64,000 nt of DNA from Inia geoffrensis (taxonomy: Eukaryota; Chordata; Mammalia; Artiodactyla; Iniidae). A program made the position numbers and the translations under genes. Of this stretch, positions 21,491 through 33,414 are shown in pieces. The stretch's first letter is position 1; each line of letters starts with the position of its first letter. The notes under the pieces are model-generated. The model made no database searches. It was not told where the DNA came from and saw only the letters and a program-made list of their open reading frames with translations. The stretch lies in the NCBI GenBank assembly GCA_036417435.1, contig CM070899.1, positions 145,838,237-145,902,236 of the forward strand, given 5' to 3'.

Positions 21491-22534
21491 AATGAAACAA
21501 GATGCATTCTAGGAATAGGTTTAGGTATAAGTATAGTAACATTTTTGGTAATAATAGTATTTTGTTTGAATTGTTTGAAATGCTCAAAAAAATGTCAACT
21601 GAAACAGGGAGTGAAAAAATGTTCTCTAAAAAAATGACATGTCAAGGATTTTTTAATGAACCTTTCAGTGTTAGTTTCTATTGCATTTTGGGGAGCAGAG
21701 GCCAGATCATAACGGGTTGAGGAGTAAATAAAATAGGATTGGGACTAGGGTAAGGCAAGTGAGGCATTTGCCCTGGGAGCAAAATATAAGTGGGGGGGGG
21801 GGGAGTGCCAAAACACTAAGTAATCAAGGTTAATAATATTTTAAGGCAGTATTTTAAAACACTCAAAATTAATGCAAAAAAAAAATTTACTATGAGCAAA
21901 ATTGCGGTATTTCAAATACTGACAGGGTAGAAAAGAAGAGAAATGTTGACAGTAGGTACATACAATGGGTTCTTTTCCTGAAGCTGTCTGTGTGCAAGAA
22001 AGGAGAGAGGTTTATGCTCCAAGGGAACCCAGAGTCCACAGAGGTGTTGGCTTGGGGGTTGGCTTAAAATTCAAGAACCTTGAGCGTTTTTATATGCTGA
22101 GGAGGGGGTCTAATTCCTTCCCTTCCTCGTTGGGCTGTGTAATTACAGGGAGGCATAGGAATTTGGACATTCTGGATAGAGGCACAGGGCAAACCAATTC
22201 TCCCCACATGTGTGGTATTGGGCTGCAGGGGCGGTGGGGGGGGGCGCGGGGGGGGGGTCGGGGAGGGAAGGGCTATCATGGGGGAGTGGGTGTCCTACCT
22301 CAAAATAGCAAGCAATTCTGTCCTCCTGGGTCACGCACAGATTTTCTTATCCTTTGTTCCAGGCTGTAGCAATGAGATGAGCTCCTCCAGATAACCTCAC
22401 CTACCCACCTCCACCTTTTCCCGCCTCATTAAGCTAACTACCAAGAATTTCTGCCTCAGGCTCACTTTTCTTTTCTCTTGGCTCCTTTTATTTTGCCAGG
22501 ACAGCACTGGGGGGTGGAATGGGGAGGAACCCTA
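21491..22534. other. Intergenic with G-rich tracts
   Basis: No repeat family recognised. It includes a G12 run at 21792-21803 and a long G-rich block at 22224-22275, listed separately. Confidence 0.45.
22224..22275 (+). repeat. G-rich block, G-quadruplex candidate
   Basis: Consecutive G runs of 3 to 9 bases, separated by one to three bases, give more than four G-tracts on the plus strand (GGGGCGGTGGGGGGGGGC and onward). The C-rich complement gives the proline-rich shadow frames. Confidence 0.85.
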
Positions 22535-22709
22535 CACCTTGTTATTGAAAGTGCATTCTGGGGGCCAGCAACATGGGCACCACCTGGGAGCTTGCTAGAA
22601 ATGCAGACATTCAGGCTCCGCCTAATTGAGAAACACTACTTCTACCTCTGTTCTCAGACTTGCTGTGAATTAGAGACACCTGGGGATCTTCAACAAAAGC
22701 TAACACCTG

Positions 22710-22778
<69 letters not shown>

Positions 22779-22845
22779 CCTTTGTGGTTCTAATGTGCAG
22801 CAATGCAGCGAAGTTTGAGAACCACTGCTCTACACCTCCTGCGGC
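22535..22845 (+). mobile_element. MER5-like hAT element split by a CA repeat
   Basis: The left part has CATGGGCACCACCTGGGAGC and AAATGCAGACATTCAGGCTC. The right end is GTTTGAGAACCACTGCTCTA, the typical MER5 terminus. The centre may hold a second fragment. Confidence 0.65.
22712..22774 (+). repeat. (CA)31 microsatellite
   Basis: An uninterrupted 63-bp CA run. The long pure run makes length polymorphism very likely. Confidence 0.97.
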
Positions 22846-23344
22846 TCCACCTTCTAAGCCCCTTTCCCAGGGTCTGTGCCACTTCCAGGCAGCCAGAGGA
22901 GGGCAGAGGAAAAAGGAAAGAATTACTTCTGCCTTCGGCGCCGTAAGCTTGTCCAGAGGGAAGTCCATCAGGTACCTGGTGAGTATATTAGTGGCAGGTT
23001 CTGCATTGTCTGCAGTGCTGGGTTCCAGGAGCCCAGCCCGTGCGTGAAGGAGTGAGTACTCACCTGTTAGCCTTTCCCTTTGAAATTCAGATGAGCCCTC
23101 CAGGTTAGAAGAGCCCCTGTGTACCAGGCCACAACTCTTTACCTTTTATTTTCAAACTTCAAAGTTTAGTTTTGAAATAAATGGTTTATTTCTCCAAATA
23201 AACCTAAGTTTTTCAGGTGAAAGGGACAGATTTAAGCTTAATCAACTGTTTTGGAACATAAAGTCAATAAATGGTGTCAGCTACTTGGCTCTTTGAGTGC
23301 TTCAGAGCGGCAACAGCTGAATATTTGCCTCACTTATTTATTTT
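22846..23344. other. Intergenic, nothing recognised
   Basis: Short non-repeat stretch between the MER5 relic and a SINE. Confidence 0.4.
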
Positions 23345-23541
23345 TTTCGGTACGCAGGCCTCTCACTGTTGTGGTCTTTCCCGTTGTGGAGCACAACGGG
23401 CTCTGGACGCGCAGGCCCAGCAGCCATGGCCCACCGGTCCAGCCACTCCACGGCATGTGGGATCTTCCTGGACTGGGACACGAACCCGTGTCCTCTGCAT
23501 CAGCAGGTGGACTCCCAACCACTGTGCCACCAGGGAAGCCC
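23345..23541 (-). mobile_element. Long CHR-type (cetacean) SINE
   Basis: Reverse copy from CGGTACGCAGGCCTCTCACT to CCACCAGGGAAGCCC. The target duplication is not clear, and several body positions have changed, so it is older than its neighbours. Confidence 0.9.
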
Positions 23542-25655
23542 TGCCTTATTTTTGATCTTTGTGGTAATACAGTTGCTTTGTTCCATTAAGCCTGAAATTA
23601 ACAGTTGAAGTCAGGATTTAACTACTTTGAAGCCTCCTTTTTTTTTTTTTTATCAAACCAAATGCAATTATTTGATCTAATAATCAATAATATAAACCTT
23701 AAAATAAAAAGGAAGATTAGAAGGGAGGAAGAGAAGTGAAAAAGGAAGATTCAGATACCGAACACAACAAACAGCGTCAACAAGAGGTTTGGGGAACAGA
23801 ATATGCTAGTATGTAGAACAGCACTGAGCATCTAGTAGGATTTTTTTTTAAATTTAAAGATAGAATTTATTCTCTGATGGTTTACTCATGAAAACTGCAC
23901 ATAAAAGAAAATAGTACAGTTTGTGAAACACTGCAAATATGAGAACTCAAACTGCTAGGTAAAGAAGTAGGGTGACATCCTGAAGGTCACCATGGAATTT
24001 GTGTTTATACACTAATAATTTTTATTTCTTGAATACAGACTGATTTACAATGAAAGTTTTGCTAACTTTGGAAATAAGCTCATTAACTGTTTACATGACT
24101 TCTTACACCTATGTAGCTTTATTTTACAGTTGCAAGAGTTCCTGTTACCAACGAACTTTAACTTGCATAAATAATAAAATGAAAAGAAAATACACAATTA
24201 TTGTTTGAACGAATGATCCATTGATCTCTCATCACTGCTCTTTATCAGAGCCGAAGCTCTCCTCTGAATGAAACAATCACAGTAGCACGAAGTGGGGAAG
24301 AGAGGGTGGGGAGATTTCTTCTCTGGGACTAGAATGATCAACCTAGGGTCCAGATGAGATAAAATTAGGGTCACAGCTGGTGAGAAGTTCCCCGCCTCTT
24401 CCACTCAACATAGGATTTGGCCGCAGGTGGGGGGACTGCCATCTCAACTCTCATTCCTGTGGACCACCTCTCCTATTTCTATTTGAGAATGACAGAGGAG
24501 TGACAAAGAAGCAACTCACCACAACTCTCTCAACTCCTTGAATAGAATGTGCCCCTGCTCCCAGGGAAAGACCTGCCTGCAAAGGAACTTCCATGAGCTC
24601 TACATTCTAGCCTAGCAAGTGTAAGCTGACGTTTATATCTGCTTGTCACACAACCCAGATAGAGATGAGGGACAATGCTGAACACCCTCCTAGGAATTCA
24701 TGTGAGTGTTTCGGTCACTTAAGAGCAGAGTACTCGCTTGAGAAAAGAATCATGCCTTTCATCTGATGAGCTATACTGTAACTAAGCACTTCTCCAATGT
24801 AGTGAATCATTGGCTTCTATCAAGAAGCTCTTACAGCAGAACTCTGAAAATAAAGTAGGCTCTTTTTGTCTAATCTTACAACAAACTGGAATTTCAAATC
24901 CAGTTTTGAGATAGCCCAGTAAAAGCAGAGATATCCTCAGGTCCTGTTTGCTGTAGAGTCACACATGTGAAAAAATAGGAATTGTGCTTTTTACCGTCAC
25001 TTTTATGAAGCCCCGGGAAGCACCTTTGGAGGAGTGTTGGGATGAGCATGGGCTTTTGCACCAAATTAAAGAATATGCGCTGAGAGGAAGGGCACCCTCC
25101 GTATACCAGACGGAAAGCATCCTTCCATGATCCTGTTACAAATCATCATTTATTCCCTGATGTCACAGGATGTTCCCCCTATCTGGAATGCTCGGCACCT
25201 GGAGATGAGGCTATTCTAAAAAAGCAGTAAGAAGGAGTGGTTTTAATACCTCTCCATCCAAAAGGCATATGTAATGGTGCTAATTTATCTTGTTAGAGAT
25301 CCACATGTCAATTCACAAGACATTTAACACAGCAACGGGGCACAAAATCAACTTCAGATTGAGGAAATCGTGGGTGATAATTATAATCAGAGGGCATAAC
25401 CCTACTTTTACAAATATGATTTTTAAAGTAATTATAATCAAGAATCCATCGTATTTCTATTTCAGATTTCAAGAGAAACTGATTCATTGAAACGACATTC
25501 TTTTCCTTTGGATATAAACACCTTGGAGATACCACATTAAAGGAATTTAAAACTAACTCTGGCCTCCTTATCTAACAGGACTTTGCACAGGCTGATCCCC
25601 TGTCTGGAATGCTCAGCTCCTGGGTCATTTGTCCCATCTTCCAGGCCTCAGTTTT
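23542..25655. other. Intergenic, nothing recognised
   Basis: About 2.1 kb without a recognised repeat or gene, apart from T- and A-rich runs near 23640 and 23850. Confidence 0.4.
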
Positions 25656-26044
25656 TGTTATGGGCTGAATTATGTGCCCCATAAAATTCGCATGTGGAAA
25701 TCCTAGCCCACAGGACTTCAGAATCTGACTGTATTTGGAGACAGGTTCTTTAAAGAGGTAATTAGGTTAAATGAGGTCATTGGGGTGGACCGTAATTCAA
25801 TAGCACTGGTGCCCTTACAAGAATAGGAGATTAGGACACAGATGCACACAAAGGGAAGACAATGGGAAGACACATGGAGAAGACGACCATCTACAAGACA
25901 AGGAAAAATGACTTCAGAAGAAATCAACCTTGCTGACACCTGATCTTGGATTTCCAGATTCCAGAGCTGTGAGAAAATTAATTCCTGTGGTTTAAGCCAC
26001 CCAATCTATGCTATTTGTTATTGCAGCCCTAGCAAACTCATACA
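25656..26044 (+). mobile_element. MaLR/MLT1-like solo LTR
   Basis: Runs from TGTTATGGGCTGAATTATGT to CAAACTCATACA. It shares AATCTGACTGTATTTGGAGA, AAAGAGGTAATTAGG, CAAGAATAGGAGATTAGGAC and TGTGAGAAAATTAATTCCTG with the element at 13253, in the same orientation. A probable 5-bp duplication GTTT(T/A) flanks it. Confidence 0.8.
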
Positions 26045-26500
26045 GTTTACATATCCCTTATTCATAAGACCTTCACTATAAATTAGGTCACTCTCTTATG
26101 CTTCCTTGTGCCACTTTTGACTGCTATTTCAAAATTCTTATCACAGTCTATAACCACTGTATTTTATAGAACCAAAGAAGCCATTGATGGTAAAATGCAC
26201 AATTACTGTATGTACCTCTGAGGAAGTTGGGAAAAAAAGAAATCAAGGTAGAGAATTTAGCATGGGACTCCACACGCAAAGCTGGCCCACCAGTATAAGG
26301 GCACATCAGAAACAATCCCAGCCCAGAGAAAGGGACAGCAAGGAAACTCAACCCTAGCCCTTGTGGGAAAAGGAAGAAAACTCTCTCCTGGTAATTTGAG
26401 CCAGGAGGTGATCATCACGCAGTTCTCTGGTCTGAAGTCCAACTGCAAGTGTGGTCCAGAAAGCTCAAGCAGAGGATGTAGTTTAAAAGAGGTTTCATGT

Positions 26501-26703
26501 GGGGCTTCCCTGGTGGCGCAGAAGTTGAGAGTATGCCTGCTGATGCAGGGGACATGGGTTTGTGCCCCGGTCTGGGAGGATCCCACATGCAGCGGAGCGG
26601 CTGGGCCCGTGAGCCATGGCCGCTGAGCCTGCGCGTCCGGAGCCTGTGCTCCGCAATGGGAGAGGCCACAACAGTGAGAGGCCCGCGTACTGCAAAAAAA
26701 AAA
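26501..26703 (+). mobile_element. Long CHR-type (cetacean) SINE, young-looking
   Basis: Starts GGGGCTTCCCTGGTGGCGCA, ends with a pure A-tail and keeps most CpGs. Perfect 16-bp duplication AAAAGAGGTTTCATGT at 26485-26500 and 26704-26719. It is one of the cleanest insertions in the window. Confidence 0.96.
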
Positions 26704-26882
26704 AAAAGAGGTTTCATGTTGGGAGTAGCTCTGGGTGAAAGAAACAAATGGAAATACTCTCTTGAGGAACTTGGCTCCCTTCCAGGCCATCTCGATGGTA
26801 AGACACATTAATGGTACAGTGAGACTTTATATTGGATATGCTGATATGGTTAAAAGAAAATAGTCGCATCTTAAATGAGATG

Positions 26883-27003
26883 GGAATTCCCTGGCAATCT
26901 AGTGGCTAGGGCTCCATGCTTCCACTGCAGGGGGCACGGGTTTGATCCCTGATTGGGAGAACTAAGATCCCACAAGCCATGCAGTGTGGCCAAAAATTAA
27001 AAA
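26883..27003 (+). mobile_element. CHR-1-like SINE
   Basis: GGGAATTCCCTGGCAATCTAG, GGGTTTGATCCCTGATTGGG and the end CAGTGTGGCCAAAAATTAAA. No clear target duplication. Confidence 0.85.
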
Positions 27004-27021
27004 TAGATAAATAAAAGAACA

Positions 27022-27065
27022 GGGATTAACAAACTATGGTCCATGGGCCACATCTAGCCCTTACT
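27022..27065 (+). repeat. Short hAT-type (Charlie-like) relic
   Basis: AACAAACTATGGTCCATGGG CC-type start, as in the copies at 47375 and 61390; truncated after about 45 bp. Confidence 0.5.
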
Positions 27066-27140
27066 CTAAAAAGAAGGAAAGAAAGGAAGGAAGGAAGGAA
27101 GGAAGAAAGGGAGCAAGAGGGAAAGAAAGAAAGAAAATGA
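27066..27140 (+). repeat. Polypurine GGAA/GAAA microsatellite
   Basis: A purine-only stretch of mixed GGAA and GAAA units, interrupted once by GAGC. Confidence 0.9.
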
Positions 27141-27714
27141 GATATGGTATGATTTGATTGCATGGATATTTGCTTAGTGTCTGAGGTTCATAGATTATAT
27201 TGGCATCTGTTTGCTCCCACCTTTAGCTCCTTTTCCCAGTAGTGCTGGTATAGAGTGGGCATCCGATAAAGAGGAATAAAATGAATGAGTGAAACAAGAT
27301 CTTCTTGAGCTTCACCCACTGAAGTCTTGGCTTTAAAAAAAAATCTAATTCTATTTCCATTTACTTATGTGTGTTGAAGCAGTTTTTAATGCAGTGGAAA
27401 GAACATTGGACCTGGAAATCGGGACAGACTTTTTCATTAAGACTGTTGGGTAATAGTAGTGAATGAAACCCAATCGATTTGACTAATTTCATGTCTCCTC
27501 TTGTCAGTATTGTCTGATGATGCCTAAAATGAGTGGGAAGTGTGCACCTTCCCCTCAAAACATAGTTAGTTAGTTCACCTGGGCTTCAATTTTAAAAGCA
27601 TCTGAAAGGTTTGTTTGCTCTACATGACGAGAGAATGAGGGCATGTTGGCACTGAGTGGCAGAGTCATACAAGTCTGTGTGTGTACGGTCAATACATCAT
27701 CTTTATTGACAAAG

Positions 27715-27900
27715 GAAGAAAACCAGCATTTGCAGAGCATGTGCCAAGTGGTGGTTACTGGGTTAAGTGGCCTTCATTTCATTTCCATGACAAACCCATG
27801 AGGTAGTTATTTTCACTCTCATACCAAACAGAGGGGCTGGCACAGTTCACTTGCTCAGTGTTCCCGGGCTCTGATTCAGGGCTGCCTGACTCCAAGGGCT
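27715..27900 (-). repeat. MIR fragment
   Basis: GCAGAGCATGTGCCAAGTGG, CATGAGGTAGTTATTTTCAC and CAGAGGGGCTGGC fit reversed MIR. Confidence 0.6.
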
Positions 27901-28289
27901 GGGCTTTCACTCTCTCATCACACTACCTCTGGAAGTAAGGGTCTCTGGTGGTGGCCTTTGAGCTGGTTTTACATTTGCCACGTGGTAGGGGGCTACCTCA
28001 GCGTCTTTCGGAAGATGCCATAGACATGGGTGAAGCTAAAAGCTTTGAAAACAAATGTCCTCTTCATACAGGAGCTGCATGATGTTGTGGATTATGGAAA
28101 TCTTTGTAAGGTAACAATGGCAGCTTTTGCCCAATGATTGGGTTTGCAAAACACACCAACCCTAGGTCACTGATTTATCATTACGAGTTCAGGGTTAGTC
28201 ATTTGGCTATGAGTTCAGGGATTTTGATCTTCAGGAGTCTGTAGGCTTCTTCTGAGCTACCGCTCTGTCATCTATGATAAAAGCCAATG

Positions 28290-28495
28290 CTGGCCATTTA
28301 CTGAGGGCTTACTATAGCTGTGTCTATGCTGAACCCTTCACACTCATAGGCTTCCTGTTTATTCCTTACAACTGTCCTGTGAGGTAGGTATTTTTGTTCC
28401 CACTTGCACATGTGGACATTGGAACTTAGAGAAGTGAGAAAATTTGCTTCAGTGCACATAGTAAGTGTAAAACTGTGGTTTGGACTCAAATCCAT
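28290..28495 (-). repeat. MIR
   Basis: CCATTTACTGAGGGCTTACT, GTGAGGTAGGTATTTTTGTT and AACTTAGAGAAGTGAGAAAA, in reversed MIR order. Confidence 0.7.
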
Positions 28496-28543
28496 GTTGA
28501 TCACAAGGGTGAGTTCTCAGAACCATTATGCTCTACTGCCTTT

Positions 28544-28756
28544 GTTTGTTTGTTTGTTTGTTTTTTGCGGTACGCAGGCCTCTCACCGCTGTGGCCTCTC
28601 CCATTGCGGAGCACAGGCTCCGGACATGCAGTCCCAGTGGCCATGGCCCACGGGCCCAGCCGCTCCGCGGCATGCAGGACCCTCCCGACCGGGGCACGAA
28701 CCCGCGTCCCCCTCATCGGCAGGTGGACTCTCAACCACTGCACCACCAGGGAAGCC
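28544..28756 (-). mobile_element. Long CHR-type (cetacean) SINE
   Basis: (GTTT)n tail at the left, GCGGTACGCAGGCCTCTCAC through CACCACCAGGGAAGCC. Perfect 13-bp duplication CTCTACTGCCTTT at 28531-28543 and 28757-28769. It lies just beyond the MIR at 28290. Confidence 0.95.
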
Positions 28757-28799
28757 CTCTACTGCCTTTTATGCATCTGTTTTTTTCCAATTGTTTACT

Positions 28800-28925
28800 T
28801 CACTGAGTTTCTCATTGGACTTTGAGACACTTGAGGGCAGAACTGACTCTTATCTTTGGACACTTGGAACCTAAGTCAGTGCCTGACACATGGTAGGCAC
28901 TGAAGAGACATTGAAAGGAAGGAAT
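28800..28925 (+). repeat. L2 3' end fragment
   Basis: ACACTTGAGGGCAGAACTGA and CAGTGCCTGACACATGGTAGG, the typical end of L2. Confidence 0.6.
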
Positions 28926-30149
28926 GGATGGGTGGAGGGAAGAGGTGGGGCTAACTATTAATATTTCACGCCTATCCTGGTCTTTCCTATATGTAAACAT
29001 AAATTTTTCTATGCATATATTTAATATAAGAGCATCATAATATACGTACTATTTCTTATTTGTAGTGTAGAGTGAGCTTCTTTCTATGTCATTAAATAGT
29101 CTTCTAAAAATTATTTTGACATTCAAACAAATAATATTGTTCCCTGTTTCCCTCTTTTCCCACCAGAAAAGTAAACTGCTCATTGGGAAAATATCAAAAT
29201 GCATTACCTTGAGATTCTCTTATGGGTTATACAAGCTTCTAGAAATCTATTCAAAACTTAATTTTCACAAAAAATTAGCCGTCTTAAAGGTAGGACTAGA
29301 TACAGTTATAAGAACAAAGTTTGATAAGGTTATTTCCAAATTTAAATATCTCATCACAGAGCCACAGCATTTTATGAAATGAAGCAAAAAGCTCCAAAAC
29401 AGCACAAAATGAAGCTCTCAAGCTCCACATAAATTACATTAGTACTGCAGATTTTTATGTTTTGAAAGGAAAAAGTAAGTTACCACAAAGACACTGTGTA
29501 TTTAGACATGAACATGTCTGGTTGGTGTTCTCAGCATGTTGATTGTTGATTGGATTTGGTAGGTTAATCTCTTTCAACCTTGTTTTCAACAATTCAACGT
29601 TTTTCCATCAAGGCTTAGTGAGGGGCCAGGAATGCAATACAGGGACTTGGAGCCTTAGAATTTAATCCCCAGGGTGTGCTATGTTTGGAGAATTCACGTA
29701 GAGTCTTGTGGATCTTGCCTAAGTCTGGGCATTTGGTTTCTGTGGTTCTGAACCAGCCTGAGGCCTCGCCACCAATACTAGAGATTTGACTTGTATGGAA
29801 CCATCTGGAGAGAGGAAGGCTCTGTTAAGAGAGATAGTGGCTGACTCCTATTTGCCCTCTGCAGGTCCTGTCCATCCTCCCCCCTGTAGAAACAGACCTG
29901 AGTCTTCCCATCCTAACCAGCTGAACTTGTTCTCATGCTTTCTTACAGGAGCAGATGGCATCTCCGTGGGAGCTTTGGCACATTCTGGCCCAGTTGTTGG
30001 GGTTCTAAGGAGAGGTATGGGAAGAACAAGTCTCTAGCTGATAGAACAGCAGGTGCAAAAACACATGTCAGTGTGACTGGACCCTAAGTCCGCAGGACTG
30101 CTCTAGACTCCCCTGTGAGCCTCAGGTCCCAGAGTCACAGGATGCCAGA
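28926..30149. other. Intergenic, nothing recognised
   Basis: No repeat or gene recognised. A 98-codon plus-strand frame at 29086-29382 is low-complexity in composition and unsupported. Confidence 0.4.
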
Positions 30150-30290
30150 ACCTACTTTCATCGTCTTGCTAAGCCTTGGATTACTTATCGGTAAAACAAG
30201 GATAAAAAGTACACTTTATAGAATAGCTGTGAGAATTAAATGAGAAAATATGTGTAAAGTGAATAACATAATACCAGTTATGTAACTAGG
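30150..30290 (+). repeat. MIR fragment
   Basis: CTAAGCCTTGGATTACTTAT, GAATAGCTGTGAGAATTAAA and TGAGAAAATATGTGTAAAG, the second half of MIR. Confidence 0.6.
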
Positions 30291-30464
30291 GTCTTATCAT
30301 TCCGTGAATCAACAAATATGTATTGAGTACTGACTTTGGGCCGGTGCATGGAGGTTCTGGTGGTGAGACAAACAGACATGATTCCTTTCTGTAAGGAGAT
30401 TATGTTCTAGTAGACTCAGCAAGTGTTAGTAATTTTTTTGTTACTATTATGCATTATATGGTGT

Positions 30465-30965
30465 ATTAGTTATCTATTTCTGTAAAACAAATTGTCCCCA
30501 AATACAGAGGCTTAAAACAGCAAACGTTTATTTTCTTAGTTTCTATGGGTCAAAAATTGGGGGGCAGGTTAGTTAGTTGGTTCTAGCTCAGGACCACTCA
30601 AGATATTGGCTGGGGCTACAATCGTCAGAAAGCTTGACTAGGACTGGAGGGTTCAATTCCAAGATGACGCACTCATGTAGCTGTTGGGTGGAAGCCTCCA
30701 TTCCCTACATGTGGGCCTTTTCACAGGGCCTCAGGGGTCCTCACAACATGGCAGCTGTCTTCCCCCAGAGTGAGTGTTGCAAGAAAGAGAAGAAGGAGGA
30801 AGCTGCCATATCTTTTATGACCTATTTTTCAGGAGTCACAGACTGCCACCATATTCCATTTGTTAAAAGCAAGTCAAGAAGTTTAGCCCACACTCAAAAT
30901 TAAGTCTCACCTTTTGGAAGGAGGAATTTGGAGGAACCTGTGGATGTATTTTAAAAACCACCACA
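30465..30965 (-). mobile_element. LTR-like repeat (MaLR/ERVL type, subfamily not assigned)
   Basis: The plus strand starts GTATTAGTTATCTATTTCTG and ends TTTTAAAAACCACCACA. On the minus strand an AATAAA-type signal lies near the TAGATAACTAATAC end, as in an LTR. The internal order (AAGATGACGCACTCATGTAG, AACATGGCAGCTGTCTTCCC, ATGACCTATTTTTCAGGAGT) matches a dispersed mammalian repeat I know by sight. Confidence 0.65.
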
Positions 30966-32069
30966 TAAAGTACAGGAGAGACATCAGAGAGGAGAGTGGA
31001 GATTTGGGAGAGGCCAGCTCAGAAGAGTCAAAGATAGCTTTTTTCAGCTGGAAGCAATAGGGACTATCTTGCTATTTTTGTAGGAAATATGTGAGTATCA
31101 AATCTGTGAACAGAGCATATTGAGGTAATGGAATGGCCTTATTTGAGTTCCCTCTGCTGTTCAAAGTCCAAAACAAATGAAAGATCTGTTTTCTAGAATG
31201 TTCTTGGTTTTCCTTCCATTTATGCTTCTTTTAAGACCTGTTAGAAGAGCCTTGTCCTTCTTGAAGTGTGGGGAACTGAGCTTGAGACTCTTTCACTTTT
31301 TAATCTATAAAGAAACTTATTCAAGCTCGAAAGCTTATTAATATTCATAAAGCCAGAATAGTATGTTCAGTCACCATAAGTAAGCACAAAATTTCTGATT
31401 GTACTAGAAATGGTTGAAAACCTTAGATGCTCAAGTCCTTTCTCTTATTTTACAATTTTGTCTCAGAGCTGATGAACGAACATCTGCTTACTTCAATAAA
31501 AGGAATGAATCCAACCTTTGACTTGCCTCATTTATATTTCTTTATTTCTTCTAAGAACCTTGTATATCTCAAAGGGCCTGGGGTCCTTTAACAAAGAGAG
31601 AAAACTCCCCACACATCATTCAAAACACCAGCAATAACTTGAAAGGCAGGAAATCAGTAGTTATTCATTGCTGTGTTTGATTTATAAGCATGTTTAGTCT
31701 TACTAACCACCACCCTGGGTAAGTAGGCACTTTAAAATCTGTTGCTTTGTAGACAAAGCAAGTAAAACTCATTTGTTTATCATGTAACTGTGCTTTGAGA
31801 ATGAGAACTGGTGCAAGGTTTCCATTGGCAAAGAGTTTTAGAAGCCAGGTTGGGCTCTCTGTGGGTTTTCATGGAATATTTGTCACCAAAGACCATTCAC
31901 CTTATCGCTAATGAGCTGTGGTAGGCCAATACCCTAAAGAAGAAAAAACGTAAACACTGTCCCCTTTTTCTTCTGTTTCTTCCCCTCTCCATAAGGTGAG
32001 TGTTTACTTGACCTAATTTCCACTGGCTAAATGAGGAAGGGAGCTTATACCTAATTTAGTAGCTCAATG
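30966..32069. other. Intergenic, nothing recognised
   Basis: About 1.1 kb without a recognised repeat or gene. Confidence 0.4.
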
Positions 32070-32340
32070 AGGTTCCATTGCTCTTAGGAGACAAGACAAA
32101 ATTCCTCACTTTGGTTCACAGGGTTCTGTATGTCCTGGCCCTGTCTCCCTCTCCAGCTGTATTACATACCATTCTTACCCTTGCTCTCTCTGCCACAGTC
32201 ACATTAACTTTCTCTTAGCCCCTCATGGTTCCTACCATCGTTCTGCCAAGATTTGATGTTCTCCAGGCACACCAAGGAAGCATTTCCCAAGCTCCCTGAC
32301 TAGGTCAAATCCTTCTATTAAAGGCTCTGCAAGTAACTTT
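32070..32340 (+). repeat. L2 LINE fragment
   Basis: CAAAATTCCTCACTTTGGTT, TGTCCTGGCCCTGTCTCCCT and CCAGGCACACCAAGGAAGCA are typical L2 3' sequence. Confidence 0.6.
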
Positions 32341-32950
32341 TCTTTCTAGTCTTGGGTTTCCTGCTATTCTAACACGTGTTGGTTTGAATTTCTATTCATC
32401 TTACTTGTTAGATGAAGGTGTTGGGCTGCACCCACAGTCCTACAAGGGCTGTGCTTGCCCAGCTTCAAGACCAAAGACAGAGCCCAGAGGCAGCAACAGA
32501 GACATCAATGGTTTAATGGATGAGGGAGCTTACACATCTGAAGCAAGGTCCTGGAGTGACACCCCACCATATGTGGTGGACGGCAGGCAGGACATGGTGG
32601 CTGTCTTCGCTTCCAGGGGAAGGGGAGATTACCAGTTATAGGGGAATTCACATCAGGCGGGCTCATTAGTTATCAGGGAAACCAGCAGAAAGGCATGCCC
32701 CTCAGTGCCCCTTTGATAAGAACATTCACCAGCTGGGCCTGGGGCAAGTACATAGGAAGGTCAGTCAGGTGAGCAGGGTGTAGATGAAGCAGGCACTGCT
32801 TAGGCAGGGGATGTACAGAGAGCAAGAGAACAGCCATCTTGAGTGGGCTGACCATACAGAAGGTTAGACTGTATCTGTTTTTAATCACCCCAGCACCTAG
32901 GTACTTAGCACAGTGTCTGGGACATCACAGGGGCTTAAGCAATATTTACT
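32341..32950. other. Unassigned, moderately GC-rich, LTR-like in look
   Basis: Shorter words such as GCAACAGAGACATCAATGG and GGTCAGTCAGGTGAGCAGGG recall an endogenous retroviral LTR read backwards, but I cannot name a family. No coding frame is supported. Confidence 0.25.
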
Positions 32951-32959
32951 GAAGGCACC

Positions 32960-33180
32960 AGGGTTTGACCTCAACCACTGCCATTTTCTAACTCTGTGAA
33001 TTTGGACACGTTATTTAAATTTTCTAGCTATAAGTTTGTCCTCTTCAAATGGAGTTGATAATATATTACTGACCTCATGTGTTTGTCATGAAGATTAAAT
33101 CAGGTAATTAATATAAAAATAATTAACACTTAATACTTAACACGTGCCAGGCACATAGCAGAAGATAAATGATGGAATAT
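32960..33180 (+). repeat. MIR
   Basis: TCAACCACTGCCATTTTCTA, CACGTTATTTAAATTTTCTA, GTCATGAAGATTAAATCAGG and ACGTGCCAGGCACATAGCAG follow MIR. Confidence 0.7.
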
Positions 33181-33414
33181 TTGTATTCATCACATAAACC
33201 CTCAAAAGAAAAAAAAATTGATTTCTTAAAAGTCAATATTGAGCACAGTGAAGGAAGAGAGTGAAGATAGCCTGGCATCTTCATTGCCAAAGAGGGTTCC
33301 AGCAGGCTCCTTGATGTGCATGTTAAATTAGATGCCTGCTCCTCAGGCCAACACTATAATATAAGCAAATGAGCCTTTTTCACTTTAAATCTGGAGCCTT
33401 CACATGCATCTAGC

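Noticed and set aside
22478..23047. 189-codon plus-strand frame
   Set aside because: It runs through the CA microsatellite (Thr-His repeat) and a MER5 relic, so it is not a gene.
13253..26044. Two same-orientation LTRs as ends of one giant provirus
   Set aside because: The MaLR-like LTRs are 12 kb apart, clearly diverged from each other, have different flanks and no retroviral interior between them; they are independent solo LTRs.
26257..26808. 183-codon minus-strand frame
   Set aside because: Its central part is translated CHR SINE; similar SINE-derived frames recur at 922, 23251, 28404, 44320 and 45600.
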